Source: Idiomarina sp. MD25a (lineage in GTDB: Bacteria > Pseudomonadota > Gammaproteobacteria > Enterobacterales > Alteromonadaceae). Taken from it: a stretch of 64,000 bases of DNA. Under the pieces are notes generated by a model, which ran no database searches, was not told the origin of the DNA, and worked only from the letters and a program-made list of their open reading frames with translations. The translations under genes were made by a program, and so were the position numbers. This document shows, in pieces, positions 1-8,577 of the stretch; the first letter of the stretch is position 1; each line of letters opens with the position of its first letter. The stretch covers positions 124,001-188,000 of the forward strand of contig NZ_MDGT01000001.1 of the NCBI RefSeq assembly GCF_001870515.1. Reading direction: 5' to 3'.

Positions 1-624
1 GTTAGAAGGCGCTTTAGGCAAGCCCGCAATAGTCGCCATTTGCGCTAGGCTTAATTCACTTAAAGGTTTGCCATAATAGACTTGTGCCGCAGCACCAATA
101 CCATACGCGCGGTGACCGAATGCAATTTTATTCAGATAGAGTTCAAGAATTTCGTCTTTAGTAAGCAGCTGCTCAATATGTAGCGCAATGAAGGTCTCTT
201 TGATTTTTCGCATCCAGGCTCGGTCAAAACTTAAGAAAAAGTTTCGCGCCAACTGCATGGTGATAGTACTCGCACCTTCTTTGACTTCGCCGGTAGTAAC
301 TAGCACACCGAATGCTCGCACAACCCCAATGGGATCAACACCAAAGTGTTGATAAAAGCGGCTATCTTCGGTTGCAAGGAATGCGTCAACCATGGTTTGT
401 GGGACATCTTCGAGCTTAACCGGAATCCGACGCTTTTCGCCGAATTGAGAGATCATTTGGCCATCTTTTGTGAATACCTGCATTGGGGTTTGCAGTTTCA
501 CTTCCCTTAATGTCTCGACGCTCGGCAATTCGGGTTTTACGTAAAGGTAGAGTCCACCTACGGCCAATATCCCCAACACGCCCAAAATGGCGACTATCCA
601 TGCGAATCGCTTTAAGAACTTCAA
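1..624 (-). CDS. mrcA: Penicillin-binding protein 1A, N-terminal part (runs off left edge)
   Basis: Bifunctional peptidoglycan synthase: glycosyltransferase that polymerises lipid II and transpeptidase that cross-links it in the periplasm. Only the first 208 codons lie in the window. Seen: a short basic N-terminus, one membrane anchor (about residues 8-30), then the GT51 signatures EDSRFYQHFG with the catalytic Glu, and GASTITMQLARN followed by KIKE. Translation starts at a TTG at 622-624 preceded by GGGG; the nearest upstream ATG is followed at once by a stop, so TTG is the only sensible start. It is divergent from the pilus-like cluster, the usual gammaproteobacterial arrangement. The transpeptidase domain lies outside the window. 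Confidence 0.93.
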   Translation of the reverse strand, partial: MKFLKRFAWIVAILGVLGILAVGGLYLYVKPELPSVETLREVKLQTPMQVFTKDGQMISQFGEKRRIPVKLEDVPQTMVDAFLATEDSRFYQHFGVDPIGVVRAFGVLVTTGEVKEGASTITMQLARNFFLSFDRAWMRKIKETFIALHIEQLLTKDEILELYLNKIAFGHRAYGIGAAAQVYYGKPLSELSLAQMATIAGLPKAPSN

Positions 625-671
625 AAACTTACCCCATTACTGTGACGTTGTTGAATGTCTGACATACACCT

Positions 672-700
672 TTGACCAACTATTATGGCTGATTTTTAAA
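672..700 (+). promoter_or_regulatory. Candidate sigma-70 promoter of the pilM-like cluster
   Basis: TTGACC (672-677), a 17-nt spacer and TTTAAA (695-700) lie about 65 nt before the first gene of the pilM-like cluster, in the 140-nt gap divergent from mrcA. Five of six -35 bases and four of six -10 bases match the consensus. No other element was recognised in the gap. Prediction by eye only. Confidence 0.4.
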
Positions 701-764
701 CTAAACACTACGCTTGCAACGCTTAACACGATACAAAAATCGACTGCATTGGTAGCACAGACTT

Positions 765-1478
765 ATGACACCTTTTCTCACTGCCGCACTAATAGATGAC
801 GGTACTGTTTCACTCGTTTCGCTGCGTCTCAAGCAGGGTCGATTCAATATCAAACACCATCGCGTTGCAGCTATTCATCAAATTAGTTGGCACAAGTATA
901 AGACACAGTTGTGTCTTATTATTCCGAGCCAGTTCGTTCACTTAAAAACGTTAACTGATACCTCACAAGAGGCTCCACAGCGCGCGGCAGCTTTTCAGGA
1001 TACCCAGACGCTGCCCCTACTGGGTACCCAACAGGTCAGCGGCCATGAGAGCGCCATTGAAAAGCTGACGGAACAACTGCCCATCGTTCCGAAAGTACTA
1101 GAGCCAGCACCTCAAGCTTGGGTGCGTTGTACCAACTATTTACTACCTTCGTTATCGCGCTACGCAACCTATAACAAGCCCATCACTGAATGGATTATTT
1201 TATGCAAAGAGCAACAACGTTACATTCTGCTACGAGTTAAGCACGGGATTCTAGTCTCTTTACACTCACTTGCACGCCTTGAAGCGGTGCGCTTTGATCA
1301 CGCTTGTGCAATGATACTTAGCTATCTCGATAATCACGATGATAGTCAGGTTAAACAGCAATTACTGGGTTCTGATACGCTGTGGCTTAATATCGGCACC
1401 ACAAGTGCGTTATTTAAACATATCACTCCGCTCTTATTCGGCGCCGCACTTCGAGGTTTCTTTCCATGGCGTGGCTAA
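765..1478 (+). CDS. Short PilM/HofM-like protein (237 aa)
   Basis: Occupies the pilM/hofM position between mrcA and a pilN-like gene, so it is probably the cytoplasmic actin-fold partner of the PilN-O-P inner-membrane complex used for type IV pilus assembly or DNA uptake. Sequence support is weak: I see an N-terminal segment that could be the first beta-hairpin of an actin fold (about residues 5-35) and a later LLRVKHGILVSLHSLA stretch (about 155-175) like the C-terminal strand pair of PilM. At 237 residues it is far shorter than canonical PilM (about 350) and close to enterobacterial HofM (about 259). The phosphate-binding loops of true PilM are not evident. It overlaps the next gene by 13 nt. 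Confidence 0.5.
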   Translation: MTPFLTAALIDDGTVSLVSLRLKQGRFNIKHHRVAAIHQISWHKYKTQLCLIIPSQFVHLKTLTDTSQEAPQRAAAFQDTQTLPLLGTQQVSGHESAIEKLTEQLPIVPKVLEPAPQAWVRCTNYLLPSLSRYATYNKPITEWIILCKEQQRYILLRVKHGILVSLHSLARLEAVRFDHACAMILSYLDNHDDSQVKQQLLGSDTLWLNIGTTSALFKHITPLLFGAALRGFFPWRG

Positions 1479-1948
1479 ACCTGAATGACTGGCAATCCGC
1501 CATTCAGCGTAAAAAACAGCGCCAGCGGCTTAGCGTTGTTATAGCGCTCATGTTGTTCAATGGGGTCTGTGCTCTCTTCGTCAATTTACCTGTCTACTTG
1601 CAATTTTTTGCCCAAAACCTTGGCGAGGTTGAGACTAAAGTTGCTCAATGGCATCGCGCAGAAGAAGATCAGAAAGCAGCGGCGCTTCGTCAATTCGACC
1701 AAGCCGTCCAGGCTCAGCACCAAATCGCTCTGCTCAAGCAGTTAATCAAATTTGGACGGGATGAACTATCGGGGCTCAACCTCAAACAAGCGCGTTGGAC
1801 ATCGTCGCAACTATCATTGAGTGGGACTTATGTTAATACGGCGCAACTAACCCGTTTAAGTGAGTCTTTGCGACATGGTGGGGAACAGAGTGTTCAGCTT
1901 CAACTGCAAAAGCACCATCATGCTCAAGTTGATATATTCAAACATTGA
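1466..1948 (+). CDS. PilN/HofN-like inner-membrane protein
   Basis: PilN family proteins join cytoplasmic PilM to PilO in the inner-membrane alignment complex. The 160-residue product starts MAWLNLNDWQ, resembling the INLLPWR-type N-terminal tail that docks into PilM, then has a basic patch (KKQRQRLS), one transmembrane helix (about residues 22-45), a coiled-coil-like region rich in Q, E and A (about 50-95) and a small C-terminal domain. Length matches HofN/PilN (about 180). The ATG at 1466 lies inside the preceding gene, suggesting translational coupling; the next gene starts 9 nt after its stop. Identity rests on position plus architecture. Confidence 0.65.
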   Translation: MAWLNLNDWQSAIQRKKQRQRLSVVIALMLFNGVCALFVNLPVYLQFFAQNLGEVETKVAQWHRAEEDQKAAALRQFDQAVQAQHQIALLKQLIKFGRDELSGLNLKQARWTSSQLSLSGTYVNTAQLTRLSESLRHGGEQSVQLQLQKHHHAQVDIFKH

Positions 1949-1957
1949 CCCTGTAGC

Positions 1958-2728
1958 ATGCGAAACACCGCTCTTTATTACTTATTCATTAGCCTATCAC
2001 TGACCATTACACCGGTGAGTTTACTGATCGGGTCATGGCAACTTGGCTCGAGTCAACAAAGCTCACGTAAGGCTATCCAAGCCATCTGGCAAGAAGCGCC
2101 GCCCTCGCAACTAGTCGATGAATCGGACACCGTCGCACCTGAAAAGCTATTAGCTTCGCAATGGCTCAGCTATGCGTTAGAGACAGCGGCACGTCTCGAC
2201 GTGGAGCAGCAATTACCGCTCGTTTCAGATGCCCAAATCAGACTGAAGTTGACGGCCGAACCTCAACAACTCGAACGGTGGCTGTCGGACACGTTCAGCT
2301 ACTGGCCGTACAACGTCCTCCACCCCTTTGTACTATCCAGTGTAGCGCTTAATCAGAACGATGGGGATGAAAGTGCAACTGAGCTCACACTGCACCTGGT
2401 TGATACAGGCCCTTCCATCGCTCCCGTTCGCTTAATCGAGTCGGCATCCACAAAGTGTGCACTTAAGACCGATGGTAAATTACTGGGTAATTGGCATGAC
2501 TATACACTGGTTGCCACTTTGGCCGCCCAAGGCACTTTCTCTGCTTATTTCCAAGCAACTGATGATCGTTGGTATGCGGCAGAGGTCGGAGACTATTTTC
2601 AAGCACCTACCACGATCATCACACACATCACCCATGAATCCGTCACGTTTAAACAACTGGAGTCTTTTCCGTGTGCAACCACAACTTTTCAAAACAAAGT
2701 CAAACGCACGAGCGAGCTCGCGTTGTAG
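1958..2728 (+). CDS. PilO-PilP-like fusion protein
   Basis: Two functions that are normally separate appear joined. Residues about 6-28 form a membrane helix; about 70-155 (IRLKLTAEPQQLERWLSD, then LTLHLVDTG) look like the ferredoxin-like C-terminal domain of PilO. About residues 165-240 (LVATLAAQGTFSAYFQATDD, RWYAAEVGDYF, VTFKQ) look like the small beta-domain of PilP, which binds the secretin. No lipobox is present, so the PilP part would be tethered through the PilO helix. One 256-residue protein fills the space usually held by pilO and pilP, with no second start. The next gene begins 58 nt before its stop. Fusion is my inference; a diverged single PilO is the alternative. Confidence 0.55.
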   Translation: MRNTALYYLFISLSLTITPVSLLIGSWQLGSSQQSSRKAIQAIWQEAPPSQLVDESDTVAPEKLLASQWLSYALETAARLDVEQQLPLVSDAQIRLKLTAEPQQLERWLSDTFSYWPYNVLHPFVLSSVALNQNDGDESATELTLHLVDTGPSIAPVRLIESASTKCALKTDGKLLGNWHDYTLVATLAAQGTFSAYFQATDDRWYAAEVGDYFQAPTTIITHITHESVTFKQLESFPCATTTFQNKVKRTSELAL

Positions 2729-3969
2729 TTTTACCATGCGTACTGCTGCTGGTGTTGCTTTGCTTGCTGTCGTTAAAAACGGCGTACGCTAACGAACAAG
2801 CGAAAATCACTTTGAGCTTGAAAGATGTCGACCTCGTCACCGCTTTTGAGATCATCGCTGACAAAATTAAACTTAATCTTATTGCTGACCAGGCGATCGA
2901 TGAGACAGTCAGCCTAGCCGTCAGTGATGTCGATGCGCTTGAGTTAATGCGTGAGTTAGCCGATAGCTACGGCCTCACGCTACGGATGAGTAACAACCTT
3001 ATCCGCGTCACACGTGTGCAGCCCTCGACATCGGATCAACAACCGCCAGAACGAGTCATACTTCCACATCTCATTCCCCTCAATCATGCAAAGGCTGAAG
3101 ATATTGCTCAACTTCTTTCAGAAAGCGAACAAAGGTTGTTGTCAGAGCAAGGTGCGGTTTCTATCGATGCCCGAACAAATACGCTCATACTCAAAGAATC
3201 AAAAGCCTATCTCGATGGCATCAAACGACTCATTACGCAATTGGATGTGCCGGTAAAGCAGGTCATGATAGAAGCCCGTATGGTCACCATGAAAAGTAAT
3301 GCCATTGATCAATTTGGAGTACGTTGGGGCGATTTGACCACCCTGCGCGAGGATGAAGCCATTACTCAGGTCATCGAAGGCATGCGTGTCGATCTTCCTT
3401 CTGTGCCCGCCGCGGGACGGTTTAAGGTCAATGTCGGAAAATTGTCTGACGGACTCCTGCTGGATCTTGAGCTTTCTGCAATGGAACAGGACAACCAAGC
3501 CGAAATCATTGCAAGGCCGAAGATTTTTACATCTAATCAGCAACCCGCTTACATCGAGCAAGGCACCGAGATTCCGTATGTTGAGAGCGCAGCTTCGGGG
3601 GCGACTGCGGTTAAATTTAAAAAGGCAGTGATGGGATTACGCGTAACACCGCAGATTACATCCAATGACTATGTAATGCTTGATCTTACCATTACACAAA
3701 ACACGCGTGGCGATACCGTATCAACACCCACAGGTCCGGCAGTGGCTATCGATACCCAAGAGATGGCTACTCGTGTTTTAGTAAAGAGTGGCGAAACGAT
3801 CGTATTAGGTGGAATTTTTCAGCAATATGAGTTGAAGGATGATACAAGTGTCCCCATATTGTCCTCGTTGCCGCTTGTCGGTAATCTTTTTAAAAATCAG
3901 CGTGAACAATCAGAAAAACGTGAACTGGTTATTTTCGTTACACCCACGCTGTTAAGTGAATCGGAATAA
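2671..3969 (+). CDS. pilQ: PilQ/HofQ-type secretin
   Basis: Outer-membrane secretin forming the channel for type IV pili or DNA uptake. Order seen: a signal peptide with an unusually long n-region (hydrophobic core about residues 20-38, ending AYA), an STN/N0-like domain (about 44-110, starting ITLSLKDVDLVTAFEI), a secretin N-domain (about 130-195) and the C-terminal secretin barrel (about 255-430) with VPILSSLPLVGNLFKN and a final VIFVTPTLL. No AMIN domain precedes it, so at 432 residues it resembles HofQ (about 412) more than long PilQ. The GTG start at 2671 has GGAG 8 nt upstream and lies inside the preceding gene. Confidence 0.88.
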   Translation: MCNHNFSKQSQTHERARVVVLPCVLLLVLLCLLSLKTAYANEQAKITLSLKDVDLVTAFEIIADKIKLNLIADQAIDETVSLAVSDVDALELMRELADSYGLTLRMSNNLIRVTRVQPSTSDQQPPERVILPHLIPLNHAKAEDIAQLLSESEQRLLSEQGAVSIDARTNTLILKESKAYLDGIKRLITQLDVPVKQVMIEARMVTMKSNAIDQFGVRWGDLTTLREDEAITQVIEGMRVDLPSVPAAGRFKVNVGKLSDGLLLDLELSAMEQDNQAEIIARPKIFTSNQQPAYIEQGTEIPYVESAASGATAVKFKKAVMGLRVTPQITSNDYVMLDLTITQNTRGDTVSTPTGPAVAIDTQEMATRVLVKSGETIVLGGIFQQYELKDDTSVPILSSLPLVGNLFKNQREQSEKRELVIFVTPTLLSESE

Positions 3970-3971
3970 AT

Positions 3972-4000
3972 TTGCTAAAATGCAATCTAATTGAGATAAT
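3972..4000 (+). promoter_or_regulatory. Candidate sigma-70 promoter for aroK-aroB
   Basis: TTGCTA (3972-3977), exactly 17 nt, then GATAAT (3995-4000), located just after the pilQ stop and 89 nt before aroK. Both boxes are good matches, so aroK-aroB could be expressed independently of the secretin cluster. The 119-nt gap shows no clear terminator. Confidence 0.5.
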
Positions 4001-4088
4001 CCCGCTTCTTTTCGTTGAGTTGGGGGACGTCTCCAGACACTCCGGATTCGTGATTTACAGCTAATTTAACAGTGATGTAAGCAGGAAT

Positions 4089-4619
4089 ATGGCTGAGAAA
4101 CGTAATATTTTTCTTGTCGGCCCAATGGGCGCCGGCAAAAGTACGATTGGTCGTCAAATTGCCAGACAACTTCATTTAGATTTCTACGATTCAGATACAG
4201 AAATTGAACGACGCACCGGCGCTGACATCAGCTGGGTTTTTGAGCTGGAAGGTGAAGAAGGCTTCCGTGCGCGGGAAGAAAAAGTCATTGAAGAACTGAC
4301 TGAGCATATGGGTATCGTCCTGGCGACAGGTGGCGGCTCGGTAATGAGTAAAGAAAGCCGCAACCGTCTATCTGCTCGTGGTGTTGTCGTATATCTTGAA
4401 ACGACCATCGACAAACAATTGGCTCGTACACAACGTGATAAACGTCGTCCTCTGATCGCAGAGGCGGATGACCCGCGTAAAGTGCTTGAAGAATTAGCAG
4501 AAGTTCGCAACCCGCTATACGAGGAAATTGCGGATATCGTTGTGCGTACTGACGAACAAAGCGCTAAAGTAGTAGTCAATGAAATCATCGATCAACTAGG
4601 GGTTAACGGTTTAGGTTAA
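4089..4619 (+). CDS. aroK: Shikimate kinase I
   Basis: Phosphorylates shikimate to shikimate 3-phosphate with ATP (aromatic amino-acid/chorismate pathway, cytoplasm). The 176-residue protein has the P-loop GPMGAGKST (about 11-19), the substrate-binding DSDTEIE segment (about 34-40), [19 protein letters not shown] (about 79-85) and the lid arginine region RDKRRPL. Length equals E. coli AroK (173). aroB follows after 20 nt, the classic aroKB pair, in the conserved secretin-aroK-aroB-damX-dam order. Confidence 0.97.
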   Translation: MAEKRNIFLVGPMGAGKSTIGRQIARQLHLDFYDSDTEIERRTGADISWVFELEGEEGFRAREEKVIEELTEHMGIVLATGGGSVMSKESRNRLSARGVVVYLETTIDKQLARTQRDKRRPLIAEADDPRKVLEELAEVRNPLYEEIADIVVRTDEQSAKVVVNEIIDQLGVNGLG

Positions 4620-4639
4620 CCTTTTTGGGGAGCTGTGTT

Positions 4640-5710
4640 ATGGCCAATGTGCATGTAGAGTTGGGCGAACGCAGCTACCATATTCATATCGCCGCAAATC
4701 ATCTGCAACAACTGAAGCGATTGCTTCCTAACTTAAGTAAAGATGTTTTTGTCGTTAGTAATACGACTGTGGCCAAACATTATTTTGCCGATGTCTCCGC
4801 CGCTCTTGCTGATCATCGTCTTGTCCTGTTCGAGATGGACGATGGCGAACAATATAAGAGCCTCGCATCATTCGAAGCCATTACCAACAAGCTTATAGCT
4901 GAGGGTTTCAGTCGCGACTGCGCAATCGTTGCTTTAGGTGGCGGTGTCGTAGGCGATTTAGCAGGCTTTGTGGCAGCGACTTATCACCGTGGCGTCGACT
5001 TTTATCAAATTCCGACAACGTTGTTATCGCAAGTGGATTCCTCGGTTGGCGGTAAAACGGCAATTAACCACCCCCAAGGTAAAAACCTTATTGGCGCTTT
5101 TTATCAGCCCAAAGCCGTTGTTATTGATCTTAACTGCCTAACAACGTTAGACGATCGTGACTTTCGAAGTGGGCTAGCAGAAATCGTAAAGTACGGCATC
5201 ATATACGATTCCGATTTCTTTCACTGGCTCGAACACAATGCTATTGCCCTCGCACAACGAGAGACGCAAGCGCTGCAACATGCGATTCAACGAAGCTGTG
5301 AGATTAAGGCAGACATTGTCGCCAAAGACGAACGCGAGTCTGGTATCCGCGCATGGCTAAACTTAGGTCATACATTCGGCCATGCGATCGAGGCAGCAAC
5401 TGAATACGGTGAGTGGACCCACGGTGAAGCTGTTGCCGCTGGCACTATTATTGCATCTAAATTATCAGAGAAAACACAGCGGATGTCTTCGTCAGATTTC
5501 CGTCGCGTGCTCAACCTGATGTCACAGTTACAGCTACCAACACAAGCGCCCAACATGACGTTGGCGGATTGGCTGAGCTATATGATGCGCGATAAAAAAG
5601 TGAAAGACCATCGAATAAACTTCGTGTTACCGCTCGGTATCGGCCAAGCGGAAGTCACTCACAACATCACTGACGAGGACCTAGCCGCTGTGCTGACTGA
5701 ATGTTGCTAA
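4640..5710 (+). CDS. aroB: 3-dehydroquinate synthase
   Basis: Converts DAHP to 3-dehydroquinate, the second step of the shikimate pathway, using NAD+ and a divalent metal. Seen: MDDGEQYKSL, ALGGGVVGDLAGFVAATYHRG (NAD-binding glycine-rich part), QVDSSVGGKTAIN, LAEIVKYG, and metal-ligand segments LNLGHTFGHAIE and WTHGEAVAAG. The ATG at 4640 is chosen over an in-frame TTG at 4625 because GGGGAG sits 8 nt before it; this gives 356 residues, usual for the family (about 360). Confidence 0.97.
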   Translation: MANVHVELGERSYHIHIAANHLQQLKRLLPNLSKDVFVVSNTTVAKHYFADVSAALADHRLVLFEMDDGEQYKSLASFEAITNKLIAEGFSRDCAIVALGGGVVGDLAGFVAATYHRGVDFYQIPTTLLSQVDSSVGGKTAINHPQGKNLIGAFYQPKAVVIDLNCLTTLDDRDFRSGLAEIVKYGIIYDSDFFHWLEHNAIALAQRETQALQHAIQRSCEIKADIVAKDERESGIRAWLNLGHTFGHAIEAATEYGEWTHGEAVAAGTIIASKLSEKTQRMSSSDFRRVLNLMSQLQLPTQAPNMTLADWLSYMMRDKKVKDHRINFVLPLGIGQAEVTHNITDEDLAAVLTECC

Positions 5711-5734
5711 ACCGCATCACATAGGAAGCAGATT

Positions 5735-7198
5735 ATGCCGGCTAACGCCTACTCATCACATATTGTCGCCGCCCCCGTTAGGTCAAAGCCTTCCCAACAG
5801 GCAGTGATCGATCGTTTGCATGAACATTGCCAGCACAGTGATACGCTCGTGTTACTGCATGGTCCGCAAGGTAGCGGCAAGTCGACGATCAGCGAGCTAT
5901 TTATTGAGCAGGCCTCTAATTACGCTGAGTGTGCTTGGGTACAAGTATCAGAGCGAGCTTCGGTAGAGCGTCTACGCGCGCAAATCCTGAATCAACTGTT
6001 TGGCACCATCAGTTTAAATGATGACACGCTGAGTCGTGAAATTCAGCGGCAACGTCCACTGCAACATGCCGTTATCGTCATTGATAATGGTGAACTCATG
6101 CCTGACAGCTTTTTGGCGGAGTGCGTCAATACAGTTAATCAATTGTGTGCGCTTGGACAACGTGTAAGTATTATTATCTCAGCCGAGTCACGCTGGGTGT
6201 TTCAACAGACACCACCACCGCAGTTACGTGTGAAGCGACCTGAACTAGTAGAAGTACCGCCACTTGGCAAAGAAGAACAGATGCGCTTTATTCAGGCGTT
6301 ATTGCCAGAGCGCCAACGCCCGCTTTGGAACCTTGATAAAATCCAACAGTTTCTAGCCACCATTAATGGTTATCCGGGTGAGATCCAGCAGCGTTTGCAA
6401 CTGAAGCTAATGACTCAAGCACAACGCTACTCGGAGCCAGAGGAAAACCAAGATGATGTGTTCTCGAACCAGTTGGAGCAGGCGGAGAGCAACCTCGAGC
6501 CCGCTACGGAACGACGGTCGGTACCGGTCATAAAAGTTCTTGCTGCAAGTATTTCACTCGCTTTAGTTGGGTTCGCAGGCCTCAAACATCAAGCGATCAT
6601 CGATTACTTCAACCAACAGCCCGATTCCGTCGAAACAGCAGAGGTGGCGCCTGAGCCTCGCCCGCTGACGATCGAACCAAGTTCAAAAGAAGTCACACAA
6701 CAACTGCCGAGCTTTGAACCTTTGCAGTCGAATCAATTTGAATTTGTGCCTGCCGAGCTCGCAACATCATATCGCGAAGCACTTCATTCACTTAATCGTG
6801 TCGCCGCCGCCGAGAATGACCCACGTGAAGTAGGCGTTGAATGGGTCAGTGATAAACGAGTCCCCAAAGAAGCCGAGACCATCACTCAACCGAATACACT
6901 TACCGATAGTCAATGGGTGGCTGATCAACCACCGCAAAACTATTCAGTACAGCTCACCATTGCCAGTGATAAGCCAACGTTAACCGAATTCATTAAACGC
7001 AATAATTTGACTCAGCAAGCACGTATTTATCAGCGTCAAAAGGACAACAGCTTTGTCGTTATTCTAGGTAGCTACGGTACAATTGATGCGGCAAGAACAC
7101 GCGCAAGTGCACTGCCTGAATCTTTGCGTAAGCTGGGTCCGTGGCCCAAGTCTTTTGCCGCTATTCAACGGGAACAAAGACCATTGAGCGGAGAGTAA
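5735..7198 (+). CDS. damX: DamX-like SPOR-domain protein with AAA module
   Basis: Inner-membrane protein with a periplasmic SPOR domain that binds denuded septal peptidoglycan at the division site. Domains: an N-terminal AAA/ExeA-like ATPase with Walker A GPQGSGKST (about 43-51) and Walker B-like AVIVIDNGE (about 112-120); one transmembrane helix (about 264-283, KVLAASISLALVGFAG); a proline/glutamate-rich linker; and a C-terminal SPOR domain (about 405-485). At 487 residues it carries the full ATPase-like part, as in Vibrio and Shewanella DamX. AGGAAG precedes the ATG. dam follows 57 nt downstream, and TACACT at about 7221-7226 may be a -10 box for dam. Confidence 0.88.
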   Translation: MPANAYSSHIVAAPVRSKPSQQAVIDRLHEHCQHSDTLVLLHGPQGSGKSTISELFIEQASNYAECAWVQVSERASVERLRAQILNQLFGTISLNDDTLSREIQRQRPLQHAVIVIDNGELMPDSFLAECVNTVNQLCALGQRVSIIISAESRWVFQQTPPPQLRVKRPELVEVPPLGKEEQMRFIQALLPERQRPLWNLDKIQQFLATINGYPGEIQQRLQLKLMTQAQRYSEPEENQDDVFSNQLEQAESNLEPATERRSVPVIKVLAASISLALVGFAGLKHQAIIDYFNQQPDSVETAEVAPEPRPLTIEPSSKEVTQQLPSFEPLQSNQFEFVPAELATSYREALHSLNRVAAAENDPREVGVEWVSDKRVPKEAETITQPNTLTDSQWVADQPPQNYSVQLTIASDKPTLTEFIKRNNLTQQARIYQRQKDNSFVVILGSYGTIDAARTRASALPESLRKLGPWPKSFAAIQREQRPLSGE

Positions 7199-7255
7199 TT
7201 TTCATATCTTTAGCTTTCGGGTACACTAGCCGTTCAATCCACAAAAGGCCGGCTA

Positions 7256-8125
7256 ATGAAACGAAATCGGGCATTTTTAAAATGGGCAGGAGGCAAGTAC
7301 GGCCTTGTCGAGCCCATAAAAGCTTGTTTGCCCGAGGGGCGTAAGTTAATTGAACCTTTTGTGGGTGCAGGATCGGTCTTTCTAAACACTGATTATGACC
7401 GCTATTTACTAAACGATATCAATCCCGATCTCATCACCCTGTATCAATTTGTAAAGCGCCGCCCTAAGACGTTTATTGTTGATGCGCGTAGGTTTTTTAC
7501 TGCACGTAATAATCAACCAGACGCGTACTACGCGTTGCGTAAATCGTTTAACGAAAGCAACGACCCCTATTACCGTTCACTGCTATTTTTGTATCTCAAT
7601 CGGCATGGTTATAACGGGCTTTGCCGCTATAACAGTCGCGGTATTTTTAATGTCCCGTTTGGCGACTATCGTAAGCCCTATTTTCCAGAAGCGGAAATTG
7701 AAGTTTTTGCAGAAAAGGCAAAGCGTGCTAAATTCGTCTGCAGTTCTTTTGAACAAATGTTCAGGAGAGCCCGAAAAGGCGATGTCATTTATTGTGATCC
7801 TCCTTATGCACCACTTGTACAAGCAAGTAATTTTACAAGTTATGCTACGGGTGGTTTTAGTTTAGACGAACAAAGTGAGCTCGCGCGACACGCCTTACGT
7901 ACAGCTTGTAAAAGACACATTCCTGTACTAATAAGTAATCACGATACGCCGCTAACACGCGCATTGTACGAGCAGGCAGAAATCAGTAGTCTGAAAGTTG
8001 CTCGCAATATTAGCCAAAAAGGTGATGCACGCAAACCCGTCACCGAGTTATTGGCACTGTTCTCCCACGAACATAAGCGAAACGTGATTCCGATTAAACG
8101 TGACATTAAAAAAGTAGGGACATGA
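7256..8125 (+). CDS. dam: DNA adenine methyltransferase (GATC)
   Basis: Transfers a methyl group from SAM to N6 of adenine in GATC, marking strands for MutHLS repair and replication control. Seen: KWAGGKY near the N-terminus, SAM motif I EPFVGAGSVF (about 34-43), LNDINPDLI (binds the SAM ribose), the DNA-recognition part with NRHGYNGLCRYN, and catalytic motif IV CDPPYAPL (about 177-184). Length is 289 residues against 278 in E. coli. The stop codon overlaps the start of the next gene as ATGA, so dam heads a tightly coupled series of five genes, rather than being followed by rpe and gph as in E. coli. Confidence 0.96.
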   Translation: MKRNRAFLKWAGGKYGLVEPIKACLPEGRKLIEPFVGAGSVFLNTDYDRYLLNDINPDLITLYQFVKRRPKTFIVDARRFFTARNNQPDAYYALRKSFNESNDPYYRSLLFLYLNRHGYNGLCRYNSRGIFNVPFGDYRKPYFPEAEIEVFAEKAKRAKFVCSSFEQMFRRARKGDVIYCDPPYAPLVQASNFTSYATGGFSLDEQSELARHALRTACKRHIPVLISNHDTPLTRALYEQAEISSLKVARNISQKGDARKPVTELLALFSHEHKRNVIPIKRDIKKVGT

Positions 8126-8577
8126 ACTGGTTTTTAAGAACTTTTGAAGAATTGAACACCCATCAGCTGTATGAAATTCTACGCATTCGCCAAGAAGTTT
8201 TTGTTGTAGAACAAAACTGTCCATATTTAGACGCTGACGGGACTGACTTTGACGCCGAACATCTTTTTGCTCGCAACGACCAAGGCAAGATGCTTGCTTA
8301 CGCACGCATTTTTAAAGCCTCTGACGTGAGTCCAGTATCAAAAATTGGTCGCGTTCTCACGACCGCAGAGGCGCGACAATTGGGCTTGGGCCGAGAGCTT
8401 ATGCAGCGTGCGATCGAATACCTTGATTCGCGGGCATCTAGGGCGCCTATTCAAGTCCAAGCTCAGACTTACTTACGGGCGTTTTATCAGTCGTTTGGCT
8501 TTGAGGCAATTAGCGAGGACTATCTTGAAGATGATATTCCACATGTCGATATGCAACGCTCCGCTAAAAATCAATGA
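8122..8577 (+). CDS. elaA: ElaA-type GNAT acetyltransferase
   Basis: Small cytoplasmic GNAT-fold protein of the ElaA family; the acceptor substrate is not established. The 151 residues show the family hallmark LYEILRIRQEVFVVEQNCPY near the N-terminus, the acetyl-CoA-binding segment RQLGLGRELMQRAIEY (about 90-105) and the C-terminal FYQSFGFEAISEDYLEDDIPH. It overlaps dam and rsmJ by 4 nt each (ATGA), indicating translational coupling. Confidence 0.88.
   Translation: MNWFLRTFEELNTHQLYEILRIRQEVFVVEQNCPYLDADGTDFDAEHLFARNDQGKMLAYARIFKASDVSPVSKIGRVLTTAEARQLGLGRELMQRAIEYLDSRASRAPIQVQAQTYLRAFYQSFGFEAISEDYLEDDIPHVDMQRSAKNQ

Noticed and set aside
2457-2792. Open frame of 111 codons overlapping the PilO-PilP-like gene and the pilQ start
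   Set aside because: Shadow frame; the pilO/P-like and pilQ frames carry the recognisable domains and explain both ends.
4184-4588. Open frame of 134 codons antisense to aroK
   Set aside because: Low-complexity Ser/Thr/Arg composition typical of a shadow of the well-supported aroK gene; no ribosome-binding site or family motif.
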